A program made the translations under genes and the position numbers. From Aureobasidium sp. EXF-3400 (lineage: Eukaryota; Ascomycota; Dothideomycetes; Dothideales; Saccotheciaceae): 64,000 bases of DNA. The DNA is taken from assembly GCA_024195585.1 (NCBI GenBank), contig SWBL01000199.1:1-64000 (forward strand), read 5' to 3'. This document shows, in pieces, positions 35,127-46,023 of the stretch; position 1 is the first letter of the stretch, and every line of letters begins with the position of its first letter. A model generated the notes under the pieces. The model did no database searches. It worked only from the letters and a program-made list of their open reading frames with translations, and was not told the origin of the DNA.

Positions 35127-36721
35127 TTACACCTTAGCAGCAATCTTGGTCCCTGCCAGAACAATCCTTGCGGCCAGAATCGTGCAAGCACCACTCAGAG
35201 CCATGATGCCGCCGAAGATCTGAAGACCCGTGTACTTGCCATCCCAATGAGTAATCAGAGCTCCACCAATAGGGTTACTGCACAATGCTGCAAACGAGAT
35301 AATCGCAAACACTGTACCATTTCTGACTCCAATCTCTCTCACGTCTGAAATCTGGGCAACCAAAGAGGGAGCAAGAGAGACAAAGGAGCCGCTGCCGAAG
35401 CCATAAAGAGCGGCGAAGGTGATGATGGGAGCGTTAGACGCTGCTGGTAGCCATAGAGCGAGTATCAAGATACCTGCAAATGCCATCATGATGGTCATGA
35501 CATTGTATCGACCGATCTTGTCTGCCGCAACGCCAGGCAACACACGACCGAAGAAAGACGCGCCATTCAAGATGGGAACCAGATACTCGGCAAGTCTCGA
35601 CGACATGCCCAGAGTCTCTGCTTGAAGGATCAGATAGTTAATCGGGAGAAACATCGCAAAGAAGAAAAAGAAGCTTCCCAGCACGGTCAGCAAGTATGGT
35701 GTTTCCTTGAGGGGGCGGATAAATTGCATGATGTGGAACAGTTTTGGTCGAGGAGGGAGGCGTGACTTGACAGTTGCGTTGGCGACAAGCATAAGTGCGA
35801 GAATGAGGAACCCGCAGACGCGCATCGTCCAACCAAATCCAATCCTGGGAATTAGTTTGTTGACCATGATTGGGAAGATCACGCCGCCTGTAGAAGATCC
35901 AGCAGCCATGATACCGAAGGCTGCAGCACGCTTCTTGAAGAACCAAGTGGGCATCACACTCATTGCTATCGAGTTGGTCAGTAACGTTTTCTGAGTTTGA
36001 GACGAAAGATACACACCTGGATAGAAGCACATGCTTGCTCCAACAGCACTGCAGATACCCTGGGAAAGCATGATCTGATAGTAGTCTTTGGCAAGACTGG
36101 CCATCATAACACCAAAGACGTGAAGGCAAGTTCCAATCAGCAAAATGTATCTAGGACCATAGCTGTCGAAGAAGTAACCGATGAAAGGCCCAAGGAAGAA
36201 CATCAAGAAGGTTTCCATGGATGGGATCCATGACACTGTGCTTGGGCTGTCTCCTCGTAATTGATGTGTTTCATAGTATTCTTGGAAGACTCCGATGCCT
36301 GAGGACGGTCAGCAAGACGTTCGACAGAAGATGCAGACCAGTATGGCTGTTGATAGCCAGGAAAAGGGTGAATGCAAGATATATAATTCTCAAGAAAGAG
36401 AAGCAGTAACTCACAATTGATCCATCCGAAACTGCAAAACATGCAGCAAAAAGCACCCAACACAACTAACCATGCATCACGCCCACCATCAGGATTGTTT
36501 CTAGGGTCAAATGCCGGCGGCTGTGTAGCAACTGCATCTCGTTGACCATCATCTCCAAGTGTGGGTCTTTCGGCCGTAGCGACTGCTCCCTTCTCCTCAT
36601 CAAACTTGCCGTCTTTCTCGCCCTGCTCCAGCTGCAGCAATTCTGGTTTTGAGCCCATGACTGTATCCCGGAATGTTGAGTGCGAAGACTGTGTCTCGAA
36701 AGTGTGCTGTTGTGCTACCAT
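35127..36721 (-). CDS. MFS transporter, monocarboxylate porter-like
   Basis: A major-facilitator plasma-membrane transporter of the fungal monocarboxylate-porter (MCT/MCH) type; the substrate is unknown. Exons are 36721-36415, 36298-36017 and 35965-35127, giving 475 residues. A cytosolic N-terminus of about 80 residues (acidic, Gln-rich) precedes about 12 membrane segments. GAFCCMFCSFGWINCIGVFQ is helix 1, a conserved start for MCT-type proteins. MFFLGPFIGYFFDSYGPRY corresponds to the loop 2-3 signature, and GIMAAGSSTGGVIFPIM lies in helix 5. FGSGSFVSLAPSLVAQISD in the C-half is typical. The second intron (51 nt) is in frame and stop-free. The start at 36721 was preferred over 36775. Confidence 0.88.
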
Positions 36722-37742
36722 TGTCGATCGGCCATATCTATGCGTTGGGCAGTACCGGACAGCAGGAAACGCCAAAGTATAATCGTGGATAGTCAGGAAA
36801 GTCTAACAAGAAGAAATGTCCAGTCGTCGTAATGCCTCGCCTTGATCGGATAGAGATGAAAGTGATAGGAACAAGGAAGATGAAAGTGATAGGAACAAGG
36901 AAGTAGCCCTGGAGAAGGCGATGGAAAAAGAAGTGACGATGGCGGAGTATAGAGATGGACCTACCATGTTATAGTCCTGCTAGAATAGCCCTGAGATCCC
37001 CATTAATCAAGCGACTCGGGCGTAGCAATCGTCAACACATCACAGTAACTGCTCTCTCGGCCGAACGACTCTTGAACACGCACGCCCATAATATGTAGCT
37101 CTTCTCTTCTGACTCGTCCAGAATCCTACGAACGTTTAGAACACCTCTGTCCGAACCGAGTAATATAGATGTCGCTCTCGGGCACCCCGAACTTGCCGCC
37201 AGTCCCCATACTCGTGGGGAAGCGACTTGCTAACCACGATTGCTTGATGATCAGCGAGATAGCCTTTCGGGTTCAGAACGAACACCCTTCTGCTTTTGCT
37301 GCGAAGTGCTTCCGCACGTAAGTGCAAAGTGAGGAGACGCGGCACAGTTTGGTCCGGGGGATTGATCTTGACCCCACCAGCCCACGCCCTTGTTGTCGCA
37401 TGCAGATATAACGGTTGTTGACCAGGTTGTATTATGCCTCAAACTATGGTTCGGAAGTTGAGGCTGGTGGAAGAACGAGGGACGTTGGTAGACAAATGCT
37501 TAGTTGAGCACAATGATTAATCGTTCGTACGATTTCATAGTATCTAGCAAAGTAACAAAGAGAAGCATATAAACTCCGGTCCTCATATCGTCCCATCTGC
37601 CGGTGCTATGCGCAATAATAAAAAGAGTGCCATACTTCCCATGCAGTGTCGTCAACATAATGTACTAGGGCAAAGGGATGCATAAAACAATGATCACACC
37701 CCTGCGTGTCTTGCGCCCCAACTCCGTCCCGCATCCATCGTC
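36722..37742. other. Intergenic: MFS promoter, NYN-gene 3' flank
   Basis: A perfect tandem duplication of a 24-bp unit lies at 36855-36902. Otherwise I see only short unmatched frames. Confidence 0.5.
36855..36902. repeat. Perfect 2 x 24-bp tandem repeat
   Basis: Two adjacent identical 24-bp units (36855-36878 and 36879-36902), each starting GATGAAAGTGATAGG. It lies about 135-180 bp upstream of the MFS start codon, within the likely promoter. Confidence 0.9.
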
Positions 37743-39575
37743 TCACATGTCGAGCAGTTCCTCAGCATAGGTGTCCAGTTCAATGATTCTGAATCGGCCA
37801 TCCCACTTCTTCTGCCAGGCTGCTTTCTTGTAAGCCAAACTAATGTTCTTGCTCCAGCTAACAAGCTCGACCTTCCATCCCTTCTTCAAGGCACGTTCGG
37901 CCATCTTGAGGAAGCCTTCGGAATACTCAGCCTGGGCAGCATCGCCGGTGGCCAGCACCATGGTAGAGGGAGTCTCGGTGTCAACAATAGATTCCATCAT
38001 TTTCAGGTGGATGATCTCGTCGACTCCTTGCTCGATGTACCTCTCGGGAGCGTAGACAGGACCAGTGTTGCTCGTTTCTGAGCCACTGCCGGCGCTATCT
38101 CCTCCAGTGCTGGTACCGCTCTTGTAGCTACCGCTGCGTCTGCGCCACTTCTTCTCCTGTTCCTGGAAATATTTCTGGCGTTCGGTGAGCTCTCGCGCTT
38201 TGAGCACCTTATCCAGGATGTTGCATTCGTAGCCGACACGATGAGCCACATCGAATGCGGCCATGTGGGGCTTCGAACCAACCAGGCATCGTTTGGCGAC
38301 AGGTCTGCGACGCTCCATGAGCAGAGCCAATGCATCGAAGGAAAGGTCCACCTTAGGGACATGAACGTTCGGCGGAATGTTTCTTGCACGCTTGAGCTGG
38401 TCGTGGAAACCGATAAAAATGTTCGAGGCGTCAACGAAGACATGAATGCCCTTGGGGTCATTTGAGTGTGTAATTGAGTTTGCGGGACTAACGAGACTGG
38501 CCCTGTCCTCATAGAAGTCACCAATGATCTTCAGAAGTAGGGCCCAGTTGCGGTCCTCGCCAGAACGAACAGTTTTGGGCTGAATTGCCGAACGGTTGTT
38601 CTTGATGGGAGTTTCGCTGACTTGCTGAACCTTGTGGAAAGGGTTTGCGTTGGCGTCGGTGGATTTGTAAGGAGTTGAGGTTGTACGTGTGGGTTGTACA
38701 GATGCAGGAAGCAGAGAGGAAGTCTTAGTAGCGAATGGAGTCGAAACTGGCCATCGCTTCTTGAATTCCTTCTGATGCTTGGACTCTGGCGTTTTGGGTA
38801 GCGAGTCAAAGTGCAGTGGCTCTGGTTGAGCTGGTGCAGATGATTTCTTCTCCTGTTGAGTAGTCTTTGTTGAACTGGTAGTGTCTTTGAACACAGGTTT
38901 CGGGATTGGTGTCTTCTCAGGACTCGAAGGGCGGTGGGCCTTGCCAACGAGTTCAGCGGAAACAATGTGGGCGCTAGCCTTTCGAGCTGGCGTGTCGTAG
39001 AAAGAAGGGATGTCAAGCTCAGGCTCGTCGGCGTCGCTGGTATACTTTGCAGCACCGGCAGCTAGTCTTTGTTCCCGCTCTTTTTTGTTCTTCTTTTGTC
39101 GTTGCTTCTTGGTCAACTTCTTTTCGTCTTCGTCTTCCAATGGCGCGTAATCGGTAAGATCGCCAAGATTGACTTCATCTCTCCACTTGATGCCGCCCTT
39201 GGCGATACGCTTGCTCGGGGTTCCATATGCGGCGCCGTCACTGGCATAATCGGCCTTCTCGGGCATGCGCTGTTGAAGGGTTGGCGAGGCATTGGCAGGC
39301 TTCGGTGCGGGTGAATTGACGGGAGTGCCTAGATATTGCCAGATCTTGCCAAAATCTCCCAATGACACACCCTCGTCCACGGCGTGGAAGTTCTGTAACG
39401 GTGAGGCAAGTGGCAGTGAGGAAAAGCCATTCAGACTGTCATGCTTGGTGATCGAGGGCCGTCGCGGCACATCCTTGGCTTGAGCATTGGGCGGAGCATT
39501 GGAGGGCGAAAGTGTGTTGATCAGCTCGAAGACATTAGAGAGATCCCATGGCTTGGTAGACTGTACAGCAGCCAT
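37743..39575 (-). CDS. NYN-domain (PIN-like) putative ribonuclease
   Basis: A single-exon protein of 610 residues. The first 340 residues are disordered-looking, rich in Pro, Ser, Thr and Lys, with a strongly basic KKLTKKQRQKKNKKEREQR stretch near 155-175 that may bind RNA or direct nuclear entry. A folded domain starts at about 375 with GIHVFVDASNIFIGFHDQL, the first acidic strand of the NYN/PIN nuclease fold. RRPVAKRCLVGSKPH and, after an insert rich in Ser/Gly, TMVLATGDAAQAEYSEGF supply further acidic positions of the active site, and ALKKGWKVELVSWSKNISLAY completes it. The architecture resembles limkain/MARF1-type NYN proteins. Ribonuclease activity is inferred from the fold only. Confidence 0.8.
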   Translation of the reverse strand: MAAVQSTKPWDLSNVFELINTLSPSNAPPNAQAKDVPRRPSITKHDSLNGFSSLPLASPLQNFHAVDEGVSLGDFGKIWQYLGTPVNSPAPKPANASPTLQQRMPEKADYASDGAAYGTPSKRIAKGGIKWRDEVNLGDLTDYAPLEDEDEKKLTKKQRQKKNKKEREQRLAAGAAKYTSDADEPELDIPSFYDTPARKASAHIVSAELVGKAHRPSSPEKTPIPKPVFKDTTSSTKTTQQEKKSSAPAQPEPLHFDSLPKTPESKHQKEFKKRWPVSTPFATKTSSLLPASVQPTRTTSTPYKSTDANANPFHKVQQVSETPIKNNRSAIQPKTVRSGEDRNWALLLKIIGDFYEDRASLVSPANSITHSNDPKGIHVFVDASNIFIGFHDQLKRARNIPPNVHVPKVDLSFDALALLMERRRPVAKRCLVGSKPHMAAFDVAHRVGYECNILDKVLKARELTERQKYFQEQEKKWRRRSGSYKSGTSTGGDSAGSGSETSNTGPVYAPERYIEQGVDEIIHLKMMESIVDTETPSTMVLATGDAAQAEYSEGFLKMAERALKKGWKVELVSWSKNISLAYKKAAWQKKWDGRFRIIELDTYAEELLDM

Positions 39576-40299
39576 GAGCGGCGTATGGACAGGAGGTAGC
39601 GACGTGTGTATGGGCTGTAGTGGGGGTGGTTGAGTGGCAATGAGCGTGGGCTAGATATGGCGGATGCGAGAGTGATAGACGAAGGGTGAGCAAGGCTCGA
39701 GGAGGGTAGTGGTGTTGTTTGTGCGAGCGAGAGAGCTGCACATAATAATATGTATCCTGTCGTGTTCTAGAAGGCGAAGAAGGCAAATGTCAATTGACCG
39801 CTTGCCAATGTAGTCATCCATTGCCCCACATCAACACCCAATGACCGCCAAACACCTTCTGGCACCGCCACCGCAACCCTGATAACAAGCACTTGCTTTC
39901 ATCTTTGTTCAGATCACTTATTACAAGTACAATAACAGTCTCAACTGCTCGTCCATCCGACGATAAATCGCTGCGATGGAAAATGAAGTCTCAGGACTCA
40001 GATGATTAATAGTATCGAATTTGTTATGACTTCCATCCATTCATCCTGCAATGCGAGACAATCTCCTCGAGTACCACAAATTACGAACTTGCAAAGAGCA
40101 ACAACCACGTCCATAGCTTCCTACTACACGAATCATGTATCAATCCTACCCAAATCTACAACATATCTATGCAGAGCTTAACTCTCCGGTTATCTCGTAC
40201 GAATCCGCTTGAAGCCTCGGGTCTCGAATCCACCCCAGACATGTCTGTTTTACACTCCCACGTCTTCATACCACTTCTACCACCATTCACCAGAACCAG
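39576..40299. promoter_or_regulatory. Divergent promoter region (NYN gene / carrier)
   Basis: A 724-bp gap between divergent genes. CCACC-rich runs lie near the NYN start. A Thr/Pro-coding open stretch near 40209-40299 is the leader of the carrier. No separate gene seen. Confidence 0.45.
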
Positions 40300-41422
40300 A
40301 TGTCCGCCGACTTCTGGGCCGGCTACGTGTCAGGAGCCGCCGGCATAATAATCGGCAATCCCCTCGATGTTGTCAAGGTAAACCTGCAACGAGGAGACAG
40401 AGGACCACCGTTACTCGCGCCAAGCACAACACCAACAACACCGCCAATTCTACCATCCCCCTCAACAGCACCAACAGCTTTACAAACAACCAATGCAGCC
40501 AAAAACCTCTCTACCTTGCTCAAAGGCACAGCTGCTCCAATCCTCGGCTATGGCGCCTTGAACGCCCTGATGTTTATAACTTACAATCGTTGCATGGAAA
40601 CCTTACATCAAGACCCTGCTCACCCTTCCTCTCTATCCAAAACCTGGCTTGCTGGTGCTTTGGGAGGCTTAGCCACTTTCCTCGTCTCTGCACCTACAGA
40701 GTTGATAAAGTGCAGAGCGCAGGTCAGTGGCACAGAACACAGTTCTTGGCACATCGCGAAGGAGCTGTGGAAGGAGAGAGGCTTGAGAGGTTTGTATTGG
40801 GGTGGTGGAGTCACCAGTGTGAGGGATAGTGTGGGCTATGGGTTTTAGTAGGTCTCTTCTCTCTTTCTGCTTTTCTCACTAAAGAGTAGGCCATGCGCGA
40901 AGATAAATGTACTAAAGATTATGTGTAGTTTTTGGTCATATGAGCTGAGTAAGAGAGTCTTGATCTCGGAAAACCCTGATGCGGAAAAGCCAGAATGGAT
41001 GACTATCTTGCTTTGTGGTGGCATCGCTGGCGTGGTAACTTGGGCCTCTGTGTTTCCATTAGGTATAATGGACCCCCATCTTCCTTAAAGTTTTGGAGGT
41101 CGACACGACAGATGCTGATAATTAGCAACCAGATGTCATCAAGACGAGAGTGCAGACACAAGGCATGTCGAGACCTCCGGCTGGCATGGTCTCTGGTGAG
41201 CAGTCTGAATTGCTTCCGCCTAGAGACTCGGGACGGTTGGGCACTATACAGGTTGCAAGACAAGCTTATCGAGAAGAGGGTCTATCTGTCTTCTTTCGCG
41301 GGCTGGGTGTTTGCAGTTTCAGAGCTTTCTTTGTCAACGCTGTACAGTGGGCAGTGTACGAATGGATGATGCACATCTTACTACCCTCAAAGGCTGGGCC
41401 GAACTCAAATAAACACGATTAG
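40300..41422 (+). CDS. Mitochondrial carrier family protein
   Basis: An inner-membrane solute carrier of the SLC25 type. Exons are 40300-40847, 40929-41062 and 41133-41422, giving 323 residues, normal for the family. The three tandem repeats each carry the signature P-x-[DE]-x-x-[KR]: NPLDVVKVNLQ, APTELIKCRAQ and FPLDVIKTRVQ. Each repeat ends in the conserved aromatic/Gly-rich helix, for example GLRGLYWGGGVTSVRDSVGYGFYF and GLSVFFRGLGVCSFRAFFVNA. The sequence is closest in style to the acyl-carnitine/ornithine branch, but I would not name a substrate. A proline/threonine-rich insert in loop 1 (about 38-60) is unusual. The third repeat's PLDVIK motif is only complete after splicing. Confidence 0.92.
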
Positions 41423-41738
41423 ACTACGATAGATCAAGACTTGACTGTTATGGAGGATATAGAGAAACAAGGCTTTTCATTGAGAAAGAGAAGAGAAGGA
41501 TACACTTCCAACTATCTGTCTTGAGTAATGAAAAGGAAAGTTAGTGATCATTCTGAGATTGAGCAGTGCATCAAAATTATGTGAAACGCATGATGCCATC
41601 ACTCATCAGATGCTCCTGCGGGTGCATATAGAGCACTGCAAGTTTGGTCGTTAGGAAGCATCAGCAAGAGAGATGCTTGTAAAGTCGCGGTCCAAGAAGA
41701 TGTTTTCGTTATCATCCTGTGATAGGCAAGAGACGGCT
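41423..41738. other. Convergent spacer
   Basis: A 316-bp gap between convergent genes. An AGAAAGAGAAGAGAAGG purine run lies near 41481-41500. Nothing else seen. Confidence 0.45.
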
Positions 41739-43750
41739 TTACATGATTTGGTCCTGAGTAAGACCCATGGGCATGCCGCCGGTTTGTTCTTGGCCTTGCA
41801 TGGGGTCCATTGCAGGCTGCTGGTTGGAGTATCTGACGTAGGTCAGACCAAGAGGGCGACCACCGTATTGGTATCCAGAGAACTTGGCTGGAAAAGTTGT
41901 TAGAATATATCGCACTTGTGAGTAATCAGGCGCAACTTACTGATAGCAGTGCCGGCATCTTCTGCGCTGCCAAATTCGACGACACCGGTGCCGCGCGAGC
42001 GACCATTAGGCTCATACTGGATCTCAGCACGTTCGACCTTGCCGATGGTGGTGAACAGTTCAACCAGATCCTCATTGCTGGTAGACCAGGGCAGCTGCGA
42101 TTTGTCAATAACCCATTCTCAGGCTGGGCGTTTGGGAACAACTTACGTTACGGACGTAGATGACAGGCCCGGGCTCGCCACCGGAGGTTGCAAAGTCGGT
42201 GAAGGGGTTAGGAGGAGCGGGAGCAGCAGGAGGACCACCGTGGAAACCGCCAGGAGGCGCACCACCGAAACCGCCGCCAAATCCACCACGACCGCCGCCA
42301 AATTGTCCGCCGAAGCCGCCACGACCCATGAAACCTCCGCGACCACCAAACTGTCCACCGAAACCTCCGCGTCCGCCCATGAAGCCACCACGGCCGCCAC
42401 CGAAGCCGGGCGGGCCAGCGAAACGATCTTCTCTGACTTCAAGGATGCGACCGTTCCAGTCGTATCCGTTGAACTGCTGGATGGCCACCTGAGCGTCATC
42501 CGGGTTGTCGAAAGCGACGATACCTGAGCCCTTCATGCGGCCATCGGGAGTGACATGGACGTCAGCACGGACGACAGTGCCGGTGTGAGCTACAACAAAG
42601 GTCAGTACATCGTACATAGGCTGAGGGCACAGCTCCGAGCTCACCAGCTTGACGGAAGAGATCCTTGAGATCTTGCCAGCCAACAGTGTAGGGAAGCTGA
42701 AAACACAGTCAGTATCGTCACGTCGCTATCAGAAAGGCTATACAAACGTTGGAGACGTAGATCTGGCGGCTTCCACCCATCATGCCAGGGCCACCACCCA
42801 TAGCATCGTAGCCGCCGCCAAAGCCGCCGCGCATGCCTCCTTGGAAGCCACCACGCATACCGCCACCTTGACCACCGCTGCTGAAACGGGGCTCTGCTTC
42901 ACGGTCCTGCGAGATGAGAAATGAGCTTTGACAGTCAGTCTTTCAACCAGATTATGGTGACACACCTCGCGAACGTAGACCAGTCTGCCCATAAGGTTCT
43001 GATTTGAAAGGGTGTTGACCGCGTTCTGAGCTTGATCTCTGGTTGCATATTCCACAATTCTGTACCAGATCAGCGATTGTCGACAAACAGAGAGCATTAG
43101 ACGAAGCTTACCCGCATCCCTACAAACACCCGGAACAAAGTCCTTCCGTCAATCCATTGTCCTCAAAAAAGCCATAGCCAGGGAAACCAGCCAAAAAATC
43201 ATGAGCCCACCTTCGACATTCCATTTGGGAGAAGCAAGACATCGGCGAAGATCACCTCACCAGCTGCGAGCGGTCAGTACCAATTCAACCAAGCTGTTTT
43301 CCGGTCGTTCTCACCTTGACGCATAAAGTCCTTCAGATGGTGCCACTTGACATCGTAGGAGAGGTTGCCGACGTAGACACGACGGTCCTGTTGAGAGTGT
43401 TCGCGCACGTTCTGCATCATTTGTTCTTTGGCGACGACACGCTCTTCGAAGTTTCTGGCAGGAGCTGCTGCTGAGGCACCTCCTTCACGTTCGGAAGGAT
43501 AAGCGTTGTTGTTGGCTGCGTAGTTGGGAGCGGCGGCGGATCCGTTAACGGGCGAGCGGGATCTACGTTCGTCTCTTCTGTAGTTATCACGCGAGCGTGA
43601 GCGGGATCTGGAATCGTAAGAGCGACGGCTGCGACGAGGGCTGCGAGAGCGGCGGCGCGAGCGAGATCTGTCACGCTGGTTCGGATCAGTACGTAGCCTC
43701 AGCGGTAACTGACGAATGGCTCGACGAAGAGGTGTTGATAGCGATAGCAT
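41739..43750 (-). CDS. GBP2: Gbp2/Hrb1-like RNA-binding protein with RS region and three RRMs
   Basis: An SR-like mRNA-export adaptor. The exons I can join are 43750-43315, 43263-43211, 43119-43112 (8 nt), 43059-42966, 42906-42748, 42696-42645, 42589-42147, 42094-41941 and 41887-41739, giving 515 residues. The N-terminus holds an Arg/Ser domain (DRSRSRRRSRSPRRSRRSYD). RRM1 has VYVGNLSYDVKW and, through the 8-nt exon, PNGMSKGCGIVEYATRDQA. RRM2 has IYVSNLPYTVGWQDLKDLFR and KGSGIVAFD. A Gly/Phe-rich linker of GRGGF repeats leads to RRM3 (VIYVRNLPWSTSNEDLVELF, GTGVVEFG). The length and RRM spacing match Gbp2/Hrb1. The 5' end is uncertain: the frame is open to an ATG at 43750, but a good acceptor (AACCAG, at about 43694) suggests an upstream exon may exist. 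Confidence 0.88.
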
Positions 43751-46023
43751 TGGTGTAGAGTAGGTGGGTGTGAGATGATTGAGGAAGCTCAGCAGCGGAA
43801 CCGACTTTGGTCACTCGACTTGGGAGCTTTCTGATGGAGATTCTCATCCTCTGAGGGGTGAAAGAGCAGGTGAGCGGACGAGTGAGCTGTGAATCTCGAG
43901 TGATGGTCGACAAGCGATGAGCTCGAAGGAGAATCGAAAAGGCGATCAAGCGAAGGAGAGCGCGATGCCAGGCGCAACTGCGATGCAGCAGTCCAAAGTC
44001 CACAGCAGGTGCCTTATGCCTTGGTCCAGCGCGCCTTCCCAGCACGCGCTGCGACAAGTCGGTCGCGACTGCGCAATTACCCAAATCCGACGCATCGGCG
44101 AGTAGAGGTCCATCGCAGCTTCCATGCCATACACACTTCCCTCTGAGCGATACATCGCAGGTGCCCACCCACTGCTACTGCCACGACCAATGCCAACGAT
44201 CGCAACACATAAACAACAACATGGGGAGCTGTTTACTTACACTCTCGCGGGGACGGTAGGAATCGGAGTCTGTTTGCTGTGCGATAAGCCTTTGGGGGAC
44301 GAAGGGAAGGAGAGATGGGGAGGGTTATGGAACATACCACCCATTGTACGGCAACGGAAGGGTAGAGGTTGAGCTGTCAAGCGCCGAAGAAGTGCAGAGC
44401 ACAGCTACAACAACGGAAGGAATGACAGGGGTTTGCCTAAAGCGCAAGTCTGCGTTAGAAGATGCACCAATGAACGCGAGTGGACAGCAAGTCTTGATGA
44501 TGGCTAAACCGGCCAAGTAGAGTAAAGGCTACGGTAACCCGAGTATCGTCTACTGCCACCACCACTCAAGATCGCCCGATTGATGCCGGCTCGTTGTGCC
44601 CCCTCCCTCGACACACACACGCGGTACACCACACACCAAGGGTCTCCTCAATGGCCCACACGAACAAGCCTTGGCCGAGACTCCCATAGCCCACGAGTCT
44701 CAAGTCCGTCGCCCAACCATATCACCACTTGGGTGCTTTTGCACTCACCTTGATAAGATCGCGCGGCTGCGGCAAGCGTTCGTAATGCAAGCCTCCGTAA
44801 GTTCCTGAGTTCGTAAGTACCCACAAGCAAGTTGAGCAGATGCTGGTGACGTTTGTTGATGTGGAGTCGTTGTGTTCCCGATGCAGGAAGAGTCGTGAGA
44901 TGTGATGCGCGCGCGCGAAGGTCTCTCACCAAGCACACCACGCTCGTTGACGTGGAGAATGCCAAGCCAGACATGGCTCATCATCAGCTCCTCCAACCGT
45001 TCCTCACAACGACCCGTTGCAACCAGCTAAACATTGAACGCGAAAATCACGTTAAGTTATTAATGGAGGCTCTACTTGAAAGTGAAACCTCTGGGTCGAC
45101 GAACAGTCGTATTATATCTCTCTATGCAATGAAGGTGGTGACAATTATATACCACTTACGCAGTGTTCGCTTGTTGAGACGCCTCCAAGCCTCCCCGTGT
45201 TCTAAAGTAACTTCAATCGTACTCCGCCTGCGGCGACAAGCAAAATGTACACTATAAAAAGGTACAGGTGTTCCTAGAAGAGAGATATGTCCATCGAGAG
45301 CCGTTAGGTTGTCGCTTCTCAGTGGACGTCTTCCTGTTTCCTCATAGCATTGTGTATTTCCATAGCTACACGCGTTAACATCTTTTCATACACGGGCAGG
45401 ATTAGTCCCTCTTGATCGATGGCATCAGAGGCTATACTGATGGCATCGCATACTTCATCGATGGCATTAAGCACAGCTATGAGGCCATCATCTTGGAGCA
45501 AGTATAGACAGCTTGACGAGCCTGAATCATCCTGACTCCTGGAGTTTTTGCTCCATCTCGACCATCACCTAATTACATATACCTTTCAATTCCATGAACC
45601 ATTTCCGACTTGTCAAGTCACATGCGTCGGCTGTAGGGCTTCTGGTGCTCTACTTTCTGTGAGAACTCAACAGGATGTAGTGAACGTAAGCTCGAAGAGT
45701 TGTGAATGAGAATTGGGGAGGCATGTTATCAAGGAGACTACGACGATTTATACAAAGCCATGAGGCGGCATTTTCCGCTCTGGTATGCAGCAGCATGAAG
45801 CATTAAGATGGAAGACGCAAGAACATTGGCAATTTACGCGAGATAGTTGCAGAAGAGAGTTCATAGTCTCAGAGGATGAAATCAAAGGCTTCGTTTTGAA
45901 CTAACTTGAGAGCCTTGGTTGGATCATAAAAACCGTAACCGCCAGATGCAAGCCCCCAGCCGAACACCCGCTACAAGCCATGCTTATCTCTATATTACAA
46001 GCTGCGTCGATAGCACACGTGGT
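43751..46023. other. 2.3-kb gap: GBP2 5' region and repeat copy B
   Basis: The left part is probably the GBP2 leader or upstream exon area. A minus-strand ATG near 44345, followed by an open stretch ending in a GTAAGT donor, is a possible first exon, but I could not join it in phase with confidence. The right part holds repeat copy B (45189-45500). Beyond it I see nothing. Confidence 0.4.
45189..45500 (-). repeat. Diverged dispersed repeat, copy B, with short open frame
   Basis: It is homologous to copy A at 34585-34890. On the minus strand (45501-45319) it carries a 60-codon open frame rich in Asp, Ile and Ala (LNAIDEVCDAISIASDAID). The corresponding frame in copy A is broken by stops. The open part is probably the tail of a decayed duplicated gene rather than a working protein. 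Family unknown. Confidence 0.55.

Noticed and set aside
42143..42683. Alternative frames through the Gly-rich linker of the Gbp2-like gene on both strands
   Set aside because: They are low-complexity shadows (poly-Pro, poly-Ala/Val) of GGA/GGC glycine codons.
43683..44168. 160-codon minus-strand frame upstream of the Gbp2-like gene
   Set aside because: It ends at a stop just before the Arg/Ser region in a different frame and cannot be joined without an implausibly short intron.
44225..44345. Minus-strand ATG with an open stretch and a GTAAGT donor as first exon of the Gbp2-like gene
   Set aside because: Its phase does not fit the best acceptor before the Arg/Ser region; the only fitting acceptor is weak.
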